63,787 bases of DNA. Origin: an uncultured Odoribacter sp. (GTDB taxonomy: Bacteria; Bacteroidota; Bacteroidia; Bacteroidales; Marinifilaceae). The stretch spans positions 1-63,787 of the forward strand of contig CALUKE010000013.1 of assembly GCA_944321165.1 (NCBI GenBank). Direction: 5' to 3'. A program made the translations under genes and the position numbers. The notes under the pieces were generated by a model. That model was given only the letters and a program-made list of their open reading frames with translations, searched no databases and was not told the DNA's origin. Of the stretch, positions 28,389 through 37,457 are shown one piece after another (within the stretch, counting starts at the first letter, position 1; every line of letters begins with the position of its first letter).

Positions 28389-30157
28389 TTATAAATAGGA
28401 CCATAATTCTGACAAGCTCTGTAATCGGCACCTTCCTTATCCATACCGAAAGCATTCCAGGCTGCCGGGCGGAAAATCTTGTCATCTTCTACATTATGCA
28501 TACATACCGGAATACGCAGGATCGAAGCCATGGTAATCAAATCCTGGCCGATATGTCCGTAACTGATGGCGCCATGATTAGCTCCCCAGTTATTCATCAC
28601 GGAATATACATCCTTAAATGCCGGTTTGTCGCACAGACGAGGAACGAACCAGGTGGTCGGCCAAGTACGGTCGGTACGTTCATCCAGCAAACGGTGTATT
28701 TCAGGATCGATTTCCACTGTCCATCCTTCAGCAATCTGCAGGACAGGTCCCAAGCCTTTGATCAGATTCAAACGGCTAATCGTCACAGGCATTCCCCCCT
28801 TAGACAGGAAATTGGAAGAAAAACCTCCTCCCCGGAAATAATCCCGGTTAGCAGGATACCAGGTCGTTGCTTCCAGGCATTTTTCAACATCCTGTTCATT
28901 GATTTCCCATGCCGGTTTCATGGTCGGATTGCCGGCAGCATCTCTCTGCTGTCCGGTCCCGTCCAAAGTTGTTGCCCCAGAATTGATCAGGTGAATGATT
29001 CCGTTTTGAGCCAGTCCGGTCAATTCCTTACCGGTCACACGTTTGACAGCTTCCGGACTCCAATAGGTACGGACATCGGAGAATATCTGTGCACGATGGG
29101 TCAACAAATGCCCGAACAGCATGGCAACTCCATTACAAGCATCATTCTCGGTTGCAACCACATACGCTTCACGGATCCCGTTCCAGTCGAAAGAAGTATT
29201 CAGAAGAGCCTCTGAAAAATCTCCATTGGGATAAAAGTCCGTCCACTGACGCTGTCCCTGAAAACCAGCGGCGATAGCGTTATGTCCCAAAGCTTCTTCC
29301 TTGAAACCGAGCTCTTTCAATTTCGGATTTCCGATCATCAGGTCACGCATGATAATGGTCATCTTAACGATAAATTCCCAATCGGCATCCTTCCCCTCGC
29401 GTGTCTTTATTTTCTGAGGTACATTAAAGTCCTTTCCCTCATTCTTTTTACAGTATTTTTCTGTCCAGGCCATCGCCTTTGCAAACTCTTCCCGGTCATA
29501 GATACCTTCAGTCATACGACGAATGATTTCCGTCAGATCCACCGACTCATTTCTCATTCCCAAATATTCCTGGAAAAAATCCGGGTTTACAATAGAACCG
29601 GCAATTCCCATGGATACGCTCCCCATAGAAAGATAAGATTTTCCCCGCATGGTAGCCACAGCCTGTGCGGCACGGGCAAAACGCAAAATCTTTTCTGCAA
29701 CATCTTCCGGAATGGTATTGTCATCAATATCCTGAACATCGCGGCCATAAATACCGAATGCCGGTAATCCTTTTTGGGCATGTCCGGCAAGTACAGCTGC
29801 CAGATAAACAGCTCCCGGTCTTTCCGTTCCATTAAATCCCCAGACAGCTTTCGGATAATACGGATTCATATCCATTGTTTCCGCGCCATAACACCAGCAA
29901 GACGTAACCGTAATGGTAGAACCGACACCTTCCCGTTCAAATTTCTCTGCACATGCGGCAGACTCCGCCACCCGTCCAATGGTTGAATCCGCGATGACAC
30001 ATTCAACAGGACTGCCGTCTCCATTTTTCAAATGAGTTGAAATAAGGGTTGCCACTGCTTTGGCCAGATTCATCGTTTTTTCTTCAAGACTTTCGCGAAC
30101 ACCACCCTGGCGGCCGTCGATTGTGGGACGAATCCCGATTTTTGGATATTTATTCAT
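28385..30157 (-). CDS. fucI: L-fucose isomerase
   Basis: Converts L-fucose to L-fuculose, the first catabolic step; Mn2+-dependent hexameric enzyme in the cytoplasm. The 590-residue length equals the family (E. coli 591). The N-terminal [17 protein letters not shown], the [33 protein letters not shown] active-site region and the C-terminal metal/substrate segment [18 protein letters not shown] are all present. First enzyme gene of the operon, 49 bases after fucR. Confidence 0.97.
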   Translation of the reverse strand: MNKYPKIGIRPTIDGRQGGVRESLEEKTMNLAKAVATLISTHLKNGDGSPVECVIADSTIGRVAESAACAEKFEREGVGSTITVTSCWCYGAETMDMNPYYPKAVWGFNGTERPGAVYLAAVLAGHAQKGLPAFGIYGRDVQDIDDNTIPEDVAEKILRFARAAQAVATMRGKSYLSMGSVSMGIAGSIVNPDFFQEYLGMRNESVDLTEIIRRMTEGIYDREEFAKAMAWTEKYCKKNEGKDFNVPQKIKTREGKDADWEFIVKMTIIMRDLMIGNPKLKELGFKEEALGHNAIAAGFQGQRQWTDFYPNGDFSEALLNTSFDWNGIREAYVVATENDACNGVAMLFGHLLTHRAQIFSDVRTYWSPEAVKRVTGKELTGLAQNGIIHLINSGATTLDGTGQQRDAAGNPTMKPAWEINEQDVEKCLEATTWYPANRDYFRGGGFSSNFLSKGGMPVTISRLNLIKGLGPVLQIAEGWTVEIDPEIHRLLDERTDRTWPTTWFVPRLCDKPAFKDVYSVMNNWGANHGAISYGHIGQDLITMASILRIPVCMHNVEDDKIFRPAAWNAFGMDKEGADYRACQNYGPIYK

Positions 30158-30206
30158 AACTTTATCGATTAAATATTATGTTTAATTTTATCTTTTATTT
30201 TCATTC

Positions 30207-31184
30207 TCAGATAGAACTTCGCCAATGAATAATCGTCGGAAGATAAGTCTGTACCGGCTTGCCATTTACAACAAACTGAGCCGCCAATTTCCCCATCTCT
30301 TCCCAATCGATGCTGAGCGAAGTGATACCATTGTCTATCACCTGGTAAACAGGGATTTCGTTATAAGCCATCAGTCCAAAATCCTGTCCGCACTTCAATT
30401 CCCGTTTCCGGCTCAATTTAATCATGCAAACGATGTCAATATCCCTCAAAACGATATAAGCTGTATGTTTTTCAATACAGGATATTTCGTCCGACAAGAC
30501 CTCCCACGCCTGATGATATTTCTTGCAGTATTTCTCCAGATATTCCACCGAACTTCTGGGATGTTTTGAACTTTTCGGGAGCAGAAACACGATCTTTCGA
30601 TATTTCTTCAATCCCTCATTCATCTGTTCCAAAGCATCATAAAATGCCTGATCAAAATCCTGGCATATATAGGAATACCTGCTTTTGTCGAATTTTCCAA
30701 AATCAAGGAGCAACAAACGGGCTGGATTTATCTTTCGCAAAATCGGAGAGAATTTTTCATTGTCAAAATTCATCACCAGATAGTAATGATACCGACCGAT
30801 CGCTTCCCGAAGAAGGGTTGAAAAAATATGTTCATTGTATTGGTGAAACCAAAGATCCACCTTGTATTTACTTCCCAGATTCCGAATAAGGCTATTGTAA
30901 AGAGTATTCTTGAAAGAAGAATATTCATCCAGCAAAAGAAAGATCTTCTCCTCCTTACCCATGACAAAATAGCCTTTTCCCGGAGTCGAATCGATCATTT
31001 TCCGTTCCTTCAAACAGGTCAGCGCCTTGAACACCGTATCACGTGAAACCTGAAAAGTTTGACTTAGAGTGTTAATCGACGGCAAACTGGCATCCGTCTT
31101 ATACTTGCCCTGCAGGATATCCCGTTCGATCATATCTGCAAGTTGCTTAACCTTTGTCGATTGCTGTCCGAATACTACTTTCAT
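30207..31184 (-). CDS. fucR: GntR family fucose operon regulator
   Basis: A 325-residue repressor-like protein with an N-terminal GntR winged helix (about 10-78; YKTDASLPSINTLSQTFQVSRDTVFKALTCL) and a C-terminal sugar-binding (LacI/periplasmic-binding-like) domain. It heads the fucI-fucA-fucK-fucP operon in the same order as in Bacteroides thetaiotaomicron, where the GntR-type FucR responds to fucose and represses the operon. No operator could be picked out with confidence in the 310-base upstream gap. Confidence 0.88.
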   Translation of the reverse strand: MKVVFGQQSTKVKQLADMIERDILQGKYKTDASLPSINTLSQTFQVSRDTVFKALTCLKERKMIDSTPGKGYFVMGKEEKIFLLLDEYSSFKNTLYNSLIRNLGSKYKVDLWFHQYNEHIFSTLLREAIGRYHYYLVMNFDNEKFSPILRKINPARLLLLDFGKFDKSRYSYICQDFDQAFYDALEQMNEGLKKYRKIVFLLPKSSKHPRSSVEYLEKYCKKYHQAWEVLSDEISCIEKHTAYIVLRDIDIVCMIKLSRKRELKCGQDFGLMAYNEIPVYQVIDNGITSLSIDWEEMGKLAAQFVVNGKPVQTYLPTIIHWRSSI

Positions 31185-31352
31185 AAAATTGCGAAACCGT
31201 GCTGAACTGTGCTGATGTAAAGTAATTATTTATTTTTATCATTTACAAGCACTCCTTCGTATTTTTTCTACAAAGTCCGAATCATACGTAGAGAATAGCA
31301 GACGAATATTGTACAAAACAATTCGTACCATAATACAATTACGAAAAAAAAC

Positions 31353-31360
31353 TATATTTG
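31353..31360 (+). promoter_or_regulatory. -7 element upstream of the YbjN-like/protease module
   Basis: TATATTTG, an exact TAnnTTTG match, about 136 bases before the ATG at 31496. The 31185-31495 gap is otherwise AT-rich and shows no gene; it must also hold the fucR promoter on the other strand, which is not clear from sequence. Confidence 0.5.
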
Positions 31361-31495
31361 CGAGACGATTGATATTAAAACTCAGTTGTGATACATATGA
31401 AGCATTGGCTGATCTTGTAATTACAGTGAAACGGTCTATACAAATACCGATACTCGATCTCATCTGAAAAATAACCGTTAAACCAAATAACGCCT

Positions 31496-32851
31496 ATGAA
31501 ACGAACACTTCCTTTTATTGCGCCGATCAAGGACTCTACACAAAGTGCCATTCAGCGCGATCTCTATGAAAAAAGTATTGATTTATACGGAGAAGAGAAA
31601 TACGTCGAAGCGTTCCACACGCTGCTCGACCATCTTAACCCCGAATTTCGTACGAAATTCGGGAACAGCGAGGGTACGGAATTCCATCTTCCACATGGAT
31701 CAATCGTCGTTAATGTCCGGATCGACGAAGAAATGATGTACATCAATGCCGACTTCCTAAACCTTCCGGAGAAAGGACGGGTCGCCATGTTGCGCCAGGT
31801 AACCGACATGAATATCAACCAACTGTTACTACCCCGCTTCACGAAAGAAGGAAATCGCCTGAAGATGGAATTCCACTGTCTCCTTTCAGAGACCCATCCC
31901 CACAAGATCGTAACCATTCTCCAGAATATCTGCCGCGTAGGAGACAAATACGACGATGAGTTCTGTACGAAATTCGGTGCTACACGTTGCTACGAACCTA
32001 AAATTACTCCATATCCGCCAGAAATCGTAGACCGAATCTACAAGGATATCCAAACCCTGGTGCAAACGGCGCTCGATGCCGTCAAAGAATACAATGACCA
32101 GCGACGTTACGGTTATTCATGGAATATCATTGACACCGCTTTTTACCAGATCTCTTACTTTGCACAACCTCAGGGCCAGTTAGCCAATGATCTGAGTAAA
32201 GCAGTCGATGATATGGATGAAGAGCTTCCCATTGCAGAGCTTGTGATGAAAGGCATGGCTTACCTGCAAAAACTATTGGCGACACCGAAAGAAAAAATCG
32301 CCGAAGACCTCTATTTTGTTGACACACTTGTCTCAATCAAGGGACCATCGTCATTGCAGAACGTACAGGAAAACATGAAGGATGTCTATGAAGAGGCGAC
32401 CGCAGCCATGCAGCGCAAAGATTATGAACGGGCCGCCGTGCGTATCTGCTACAAATTCTATGAAGCCTACTTCTATAATGACATGCAGGATGATCTCAAT
32501 GCCATTTTCGTTAAGGCACTCCGGGAAGCGGCCGACCATCCAATGGAAGAAGCGGCGGATATTCTCTGGAATGCATTGGACAAGGTCATGGATGGAGAAA
32601 TTGAGTCCGACGAAGATGAAGGATTTTTCTCCGGTGCCATGGAAAACCCCATGGCCCAACAAATGATGGAACAGGCAGCGGCAACGGCCAATGCCATGCA
32701 ACAGAAAATGGCCGAAGCAATGAGTGGCAACGAAATACAGGAGTTGCAACAAAAGATGGTGGAAGCCATGAATCGAGGCGACATGGCTGAATACATGCGT
32801 TTGGCCGGAGAGCTGCAACAAAAAATGATGAGCGGATTATTCAATAACTAA
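31496..32851 (+). CDS. YbjN/secretion-chaperone-like protein with Met/Gln-rich tail
   Basis: Not firmly recognised. 451 residues, soluble, acidic, no signal peptide. Residues about 45-165 resemble the YbjN/type III chaperone-like alpha-beta fold (HLPHGSIVVNVRIDEE..., NLPEKGRVAMLRQVTDMNINQLLLPRF..., RLKMEFHCLL). A helical middle follows (about 175-365; a repeat-like DYERAAVRICYKFYEAYFYND stretch), then an acidic linker (ESDEDEG) and a Met/Gln/Ala-rich tail (about 380-450). A trypsin-like protease gene follows after 2 bases, and its C-terminus carries a similar YbjN-like segment, so the two probably act together. Biochemical role unknown. Confidence 0.75.
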   Translation: MKRTLPFIAPIKDSTQSAIQRDLYEKSIDLYGEEKYVEAFHTLLDHLNPEFRTKFGNSEGTEFHLPHGSIVVNVRIDEEMMYINADFLNLPEKGRVAMLRQVTDMNINQLLLPRFTKEGNRLKMEFHCLLSETHPHKIVTILQNICRVGDKYDDEFCTKFGATRCYEPKITPYPPEIVDRIYKDIQTLVQTALDAVKEYNDQRRYGYSWNIIDTAFYQISYFAQPQGQLANDLSKAVDDMDEELPIAELVMKGMAYLQKLLATPKEKIAEDLYFVDTLVSIKGPSSLQNVQENMKDVYEEATAAMQRKDYERAAVRICYKFYEAYFYNDMQDDLNAIFVKALREAADHPMEEAADILWNALDKVMDGEIESDEDEGFFSGAMENPMAQQMMEQAAATANAMQQKMAEAMSGNEIQELQQKMVEAMNRGDMAEYMRLAGELQQKMMSGLFNN

Positions 32852-32853
32852 AA

Positions 32854-33945
32854 ATGGTTTTCATGGAACAGAATATATATAATGTAGTATTCAAGGTAAC
32901 GCATGCCGGCGGCTCTGGCAGCTGTTTTTACCTGAAAGATCATAACCTTTTCGTCACAAACTATCATGTGGTCGAAGGATTTCACACCGTTGCCATACAC
33001 GACAACGACCGCAATCCCTATTTGGCAAAGGTCGTGCTGGTCAATCCAACACTGGACATCGCGTTGTTGGCTGTTGATCACGATTTCTCAGCGCTTCCGT
33101 CACTGAACCTCGCAGCCGACGATTCGCTGGTCATCAGCAACAAGATCCGCGTAGCCGGTTATCCTTACGGTATGCCCTTTACGGTTACCGAAGGGACGGT
33201 ATCTTCCCCCAAGCAACTGATGAACGGACAATATTACATCCAGACCGATGCTGCAGTCAACCCCGGAAATTCGGGCGGTCCGATTATCAACGAACAGAAC
33301 GAGGTTGTCGGTATAACCGTCAGCAAATTTACCAACTCCGATGCCGACAACATGGGTTTCGGTATCCGGGTAGAATCGTTGCATAAATTATTCGACTCGC
33401 TGGAAGAACTCGACCGCGACTGCTTTCAGGTGCAATGTGACAGTTGCGACAGCCTGATCTCTGAAGAAGAGGAATACTGCCCGTCGTGTGGCGAAAAATT
33501 GCCAGAAGGGATCTTCGAGGAACGCCAGCTTTCTCCTTTGAGCGAATTCTGCGAGACAGCCATAGCACAGATGGGAATTAACCCCATTTTGGCCCGTGAC
33601 GGAAACGAGGCCTGGCTCTTCCACAAAGGAAGTTCTGAAATCAGGCTATTCGTTTACGACAGCACCTATCTGTTTGCCGTTTCACCAATCAACCTCCTGC
33701 CGAAGAAAGATGTGGAAAAGGTTCTGGAATACATGCTCGATACGGATTTCTATCCATACAAACTCGGTATCGAAGGTCGCCAGATTTACATCTGCTACCG
33801 TATTCATCTGGCGGACATCACTGAGAACTCCGAAGAACGAATCCGCCAAAACCTCGTAAAACTGGCCGAAAAAGCCGACGAAATGGACAACATGTTAGTC
33901 GAACAGTTTGGTTGCGAATTTTCTGCATATTCTAAACAAGCATAA
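32854..33945 (+). CDS. Cytosolic trypsin-like serine protease with zinc ribbon and YbjN-like domain
   Basis: 363 residues without a signal peptide. Residues about 8-185 form a DegP-like (S1C) chymotrypsin-fold protease with an intact triad: His38 in VTNYHVVEG, Asp68 in PTLDIALLA, Ser140 in NPGNSGGP. A zinc ribbon follows with Cys195/198 and Cys209/212. Residues about 225-355 resemble the YbjN/secretion-chaperone fold (NLLPKKDVEKVLEYMLDTDFYPYKL), echoing the upstream gene product. No PDZ domain. The cytosolic location is inferred. Co-transcribed with the upstream gene and ended by a terminator. Confidence 0.85.
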   Translation: MVFMEQNIYNVVFKVTHAGGSGSCFYLKDHNLFVTNYHVVEGFHTVAIHDNDRNPYLAKVVLVNPTLDIALLAVDHDFSALPSLNLAADDSLVISNKIRVAGYPYGMPFTVTEGTVSSPKQLMNGQYYIQTDAAVNPGNSGGPIINEQNEVVGITVSKFTNSDADNMGFGIRVESLHKLFDSLEELDRDCFQVQCDSCDSLISEEEEYCPSCGEKLPEGIFEERQLSPLSEFCETAIAQMGINPILARDGNEAWLFHKGSSEIRLFVYDSTYLFAVSPINLLPKKDVEKVLEYMLDTDFYPYKLGIEGRQIYICYRIHLADITENSEERIRQNLVKLAEKADEMDNMLVEQFGCEFSAYSKQA

Positions 33946-33964
33946 GCCTCTTAACGCGAGTGAT

Positions 33965-33999
33965 GTGCCCCCAAAGCCAGTAAACTTCTAGGGGGGCAC
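33965..33999 (+). terminator. Terminator of the YbjN-like/protease module
   Basis: GTGCCCCC (33965-33972) pairs with GGGGGCAC (33992-33999) across a 19-base loop, followed by an AT-rich stretch (ATATTTTAAA). It lies about 20 bases past the protease stop. Confidence 0.55.
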
Positions 34000-34054
34000 C
34001 ATATTTTAAAATAGAGATACAATCCATGCACTTTCAATTTGTAAGACTATATAT

Positions 34055-34414
34055 ATGAGAGCTATGGATAAGAAAACCATCACCGCCTCCGCAGAGTACA
34101 TTGCTGCATGTGGTTTATATTGCGGAGCATGTCACAAATACCTCCATGGGAAATGCCCTGGATGCAGACAGAACGAAAAAGCAACATGGTGTAAGATTCG
34201 CCAATGTTGCATAGAAAAAGGACTTCATAGTTGTGCCGACTGCTCTATGAATGTAAAAGACTGCAAGACACATAACAACGTGATAGGAAAAATCTTCTCT
34301 TTCCTGTTCAATTCCGATCGTGCGGCATGCATCCGCTACATCCAGACAAACGGATATAAGGCTTTTGCAGAGGAGATGACCCGACGGAAAGCACAGACCA
34401 TGAGAAAGAGATAA
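34055..34414 (+). CDS. DUF3795 cysteine-rich protein
   Basis: A 119-residue protein with 11 cysteines arranged as in DUF3795: AACGLYCGACHKYLHGKCPGC, then WCKIRQCC, then HSCADCS and DCK. It probably binds a metal or Fe-S cluster; the enzymatic role is unknown. A second ATG three codons in (MDKKTITAS) may be the true start. The C-terminus FNSDRAACIRYIQTNGYKAFAEEM is the family's typical helix. A similar cysteine-rich segment is part of the Cdd1-GNAT fusion at 20.7-21.7 kb. Confidence 0.8.
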   Translation: MRAMDKKTITASAEYIAACGLYCGACHKYLHGKCPGCRQNEKATWCKIRQCCIEKGLHSCADCSMNVKDCKTHNNVIGKIFSFLFNSDRAACIRYIQTNGYKAFAEEMTRRKAQTMRKR

Positions 34415-34418
34415 TATT

Positions 34419-34591
34419 ATGAAAGCTGACCATACAGACATTTATGTTACGACTGTCCGAAGCAATTGTCCCATGACTGCCAAAGATCTATTCCAACAGA
34501 TATTCGTTCACTATCCCAAACTTGTATGATATCTGCTCCGATTAAGGAACTGGCTGGGAAAACCATTCGGGCTACAATCAGGAAAATATAA
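34419..34591 (+). pseudogene. Two overlapping mini-ORFs after the DUF3795 gene, possible gene remnant
   Basis: From ATG 34419 a 36-codon frame (MKADHTDIYVTTVRSNC...) ends at 34529. A 21-codon frame (MISAPIKELAGKTIRATI...) starts at 34526, overlapping the first stop as ATGA, and ends at 34591. The first begins 4 bases after the DUF3795 stop. They look like a broken or very short downstream gene; no family recognised. Low support. Confidence 0.25.
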
Positions 34592-34651
34592 AGTATATAT
34601 TTGCGTTTAGATCATACATGACCGCTTTTAAATATAGTTATACACGATGCC

Positions 34652-35263
34652 TTAGGAAAGTATATATCCCTTGTTTTCTTTTTTAAGCACACCTTGATTG
34701 ACAAGCTGCAGGATGGCTCTTGACAGGGATGGACGGGCAACCCCAAGAATAAAAGCAGCTTCTTGAAGATTTTGTATGGCTCCGTTTCGTTCAATGTAAC
34801 TCATAATTCTTGATGAAAGTGTCTGTAAGGCAAATTCGTTTAATCTTTTGCTTAAAAACATACTATGGTCGGATATAACCGTCAAATAATTTCGCAAAAC
34901 CCAAGAATCTGCCTCAATGATTCTCAAGATACTCTCTTTGTTTACGATCCAAAGGCTGCAATTACTATTGGCCAATATCGTTACGGGAAATATGCCTTCA
35001 GAACTGAATATAAAGGAAGAAGCCAAAACATCCGGAGCAGACAGTGTATCTAACGTAAATTCTTTTCCCTCTTCACTGATCATTTTGGCATAGACACTGC
35101 CTTCGCTCAGAATATATAGTGAACGGCATGCATTCCCTTGCATGGCAATGATATCTCCTTTCTTATAATGTACATACCTGTTGGGAAAATCATGCATGAT
35201 CTTTTCAATAGTATCTTTATTTCCTCCTTTAAACAAAGGCATTTCATAAATATCATCATTCAT
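34652..35263 (-). CDS. Crp/Fnr family transcriptional regulator
   Basis: A 203-residue regulator with an N-terminal cyclic-nucleotide-binding-like beta roll (about 10-120; HYKKGDIIAMQGNACRSLYILSEGSVY) and a C-terminal winged helix (about 145-203; NLQEAAFILGVARPSLSRAILQLVNQGVLKKENKGYIL). No Cys cluster for an Fe-S sensor is seen, so the signal is unknown. A perfect Fnr-spaced palindrome lies 45 bases upstream of its start, between it and the metzincin lipoprotein operon. Confidence 0.88.
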   Translation of the reverse strand: MNDDIYEMPLFKGGNKDTIEKIMHDFPNRYVHYKKGDIIAMQGNACRSLYILSEGSVYAKMISEEGKEFTLDTLSAPDVLASSFIFSSEGIFPVTILANSNCSLWIVNKESILRIIEADSWVLRNYLTVISDHSMFLSKRLNEFALQTLSSRIMSYIERNGAIQNLQEAAFILGVARPSLSRAILQLVNQGVLKKENKGYILS

Positions 35264-35307
35264 TGCGGTTGATTATATAATTCCATGTTTCTTCAATTTT
35301 TTCCTGC

Positions 35308-35321
35308 GTAACAATTGTTAC
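35308..35321. promoter_or_regulatory. Palindrome GTAACAATTGTTAC, candidate Crp/Fnr operator
   Basis: A perfect 14-bp palindrome with 5-bp half sites and a 4-base centre, the same geometry as FNR boxes (TTGAT-N4-ATCAA). It lies 45 bases before the Crp/Fnr start codon on one side and 23 bases before a plus-strand -7 element (35344) on the other. Confidence 0.5.
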
Positions 35322-35343
35322 CGATTATAACCATACAATCTGA

Positions 35344-35351
35344 TACTTTTG
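35344..35351 (+). promoter_or_regulatory. -7 element upstream of the surface lipoprotein operon
   Basis: TACTTTTG, an exact TAnnTTTG match on the plus strand, giving a leader of about 165 bases before the ATG at 35523. The long AT-rich leader holds nothing else recognised. Confidence 0.45.
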
Positions 35352-35522
35352 CACCGGTCAAAAAGATTTAAAAATTCTCAGGGTACAATGATCCTTCATA
35401 TTTATATCGACAGGCAACATTGTCCTGACATATTAACGATCCAATTTACCCATTGGGTTCTGTTTAATTTCTTTTTTAACAAAAATACATTACAAAAAAT
35501 ACAAAATAAAAAGTATCGATAA

Positions 35523-37439
35523 ATGAGAAAGATAATTTATACCTTCCTGATAAGTATGCTTCTCCTTCCCGCTTGCGTAGAAGAAGATTATTTGGATGCC
35601 ATTTCTTCTGGAAATACTTCCGGTGACTTTTCGTTTCTGTTGGTACATGAAGAATATGCAGAGAAACAACCGACAGAGAATTTGAAAGAAGGCCGACAGG
35701 CAAAACCGGTTTTATCATCCCCCAACAGAGAGGAAAGGCAAACCCTGTCCGATTATGACAAGGTAGAGTTTGTCGTAGTAGATGAAAACGGAAATAAAGT
35801 GGACGGTGTAAAAGGATTATACGACAAAAACACTTCAAACATGAGTTTGGAAGGATTGCACGAAGGTGCTTACAGAATTCTTATTCTCGGAATAAAAGGC
35901 GACATGACAACCGATAAAGCTACGATAAACAGGATTAATCATGTATCGGAAATATGGCTTTCATTTCCCGAAGACTTGGCAAAACCTTTGGAATGCGAAT
36001 ATTTCTATTCGATAACCCCTTTTTCCGTAAAAAAAGTTTTCTCTTCTGACGGATATGAATTAGTTGCCGAGATTTCTGCAAGAATCGTACAACGCAGAAT
36101 TGTCGGTAAAATGGATTTCATTTTTTCATACAATAATCCATACGTAAAAACAGCTGTCACATCAAACACCGTTACATTACATACAAATAGCAGATTTTAT
36201 ACTCAAATTTCGGGAGAGGGCGTTTTTTCCGGAGAAAGCAACGGGGATATGCAAGTGTTGAACATGTCTGAACGTTCGGAATATTTATTTATGCCGTCAA
36301 TCGACGGGTGTTTGGTTAAAGGGGAGGCAACCATGTTTACGCGAGATTATCGGGGAAATACGGTAAAACGCTCCTATACGTTTGATTTGGATTCTGTTGT
36401 AGAAAATCATATCGGTCGGATTGAGATAAACGTTGTACATCCGGACGATGAAATGGGAACCATGTTTATCACCCATCAGGCATATGCGGAAGGGCAACAT
36501 AGCTTGATTCTGCAAGACGATGAACCGCATACCGTATATACAGACAAGACTCTCCGTAATTTCAACACGTCCAGACCTCTGCAAATATCCGTAACCGATG
36601 AGGGGCTGTTTCATGTCCGGTTTTACTCTCCGCGAAGTCTTAGTAATGTCCTTATAAAGGCACGTATTCCTTCTGTCGCAAATGAATATGTGGATATTGC
36701 ATATTTCGACAGCATTCCGGCTTTTGCGGATTTCTATGAAGAGATACCTCTTGCGAAAAAGGACTTGTATTACAGATCCGAGTCGGGAAGGATTGTTAAA
36801 ATACCCATGATGCAGCCGGATGATTTTTCAGGAATCGAATTTAAGAAGGAATCGGATGATCCGTACATGGAAAAGTTAAATGCCATAATACATGGATGGA
36901 ACATACGGTTCGACCTTTATGGCGGCGATCCGACCAAACCGGATGGAGGCCCGGCAGGAAACTGGATGGGAATCAGACCGGTACATTGTCGGGAAGCAGT
37001 TGCTTTATTCCTGAATTTCACCTATATGATCGATATGCCCGAACATGAAGAAATATTAAGGGCAAATGAAGACCGATTGTACGGTAACGGAGGTGTGAAT
37101 GATAAGGTAACGGCTGATATCGTATTACGACAGATGAGGCAGGAACGGACACTGAACGTAGGATTGGTATATCCGGGAAACGGCGTTGTCGGTCTCGGAG
37201 GTGGTTCCGCTTTTGGAGCATATCAACACGGGTGGCTGACTCACTATACCAATACTTATGCCTGTGAAATCATGTTTCATGAACTCGGCCATGTAATGGG
37301 ATACAGTCATAGCAGCTCTTTTACTTATGGTCCCTGGGCGCAGGAACTCATGAATCATTTCTATGTGGAGCATATCAAAGATATGCCCATAGACTCTCCG
37401 AATTACCTCAACAGCAGTAAAAATCCGAATTTATATTAA
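35523..37439 (+). CDS. Metzincin-type zinc metallopeptidase lipoprotein
   Basis: A 638-residue predicted surface lipoprotein (signal MRKIIYTFLISMLLLPAC, lipid Cys18). Residues about 40-300 look like a fimbrillin/FimB-like beta-rich region. The C-terminal about 200 residues end in a zinc-peptidase motif HELGHVMGYSH (586-596), which fits HExxHxxGxxH of metzincins, with ELMNHF shortly after as a possible Met-turn. It is the first of three tandem lipoprotein genes, 18 bases before the next. Substrate unknown; a host or cell-surface protein is likely. Confidence 0.78.
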   Translation: MRKIIYTFLISMLLLPACVEEDYLDAISSGNTSGDFSFLLVHEEYAEKQPTENLKEGRQAKPVLSSPNREERQTLSDYDKVEFVVVDENGNKVDGVKGLYDKNTSNMSLEGLHEGAYRILILGIKGDMTTDKATINRINHVSEIWLSFPEDLAKPLECEYFYSITPFSVKKVFSSDGYELVAEISARIVQRRIVGKMDFIFSYNNPYVKTAVTSNTVTLHTNSRFYTQISGEGVFSGESNGDMQVLNMSERSEYLFMPSIDGCLVKGEATMFTRDYRGNTVKRSYTFDLDSVVENHIGRIEINVVHPDDEMGTMFITHQAYAEGQHSLILQDDEPHTVYTDKTLRNFNTSRPLQISVTDEGLFHVRFYSPRSLSNVLIKARIPSVANEYVDIAYFDSIPAFADFYEEIPLAKKDLYYRSESGRIVKIPMMQPDDFSGIEFKKESDDPYMEKLNAIIHGWNIRFDLYGGDPTKPDGGPAGNWMGIRPVHCREAVALFLNFTYMIDMPEHEEILRANEDRLYGNGGVNDKVTADIVLRQMRQERTLNVGLVYPGNGVVGLGGGSAFGAYQHGWLTHYTNTYACEIMFHELGHVMGYSHSSSFTYGPWAQELMNHFYVEHIKDMPIDSPNYLNSSKNPNLY

Positions 37440-37457
37440 TAACCGTCTTGATATAAA

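Noticed and set aside
31239..31463. Minus-strand 74-codon frame upstream of fucR
   Set aside because: AT-rich, no recognisable pattern, and it covers the divergent promoter region.
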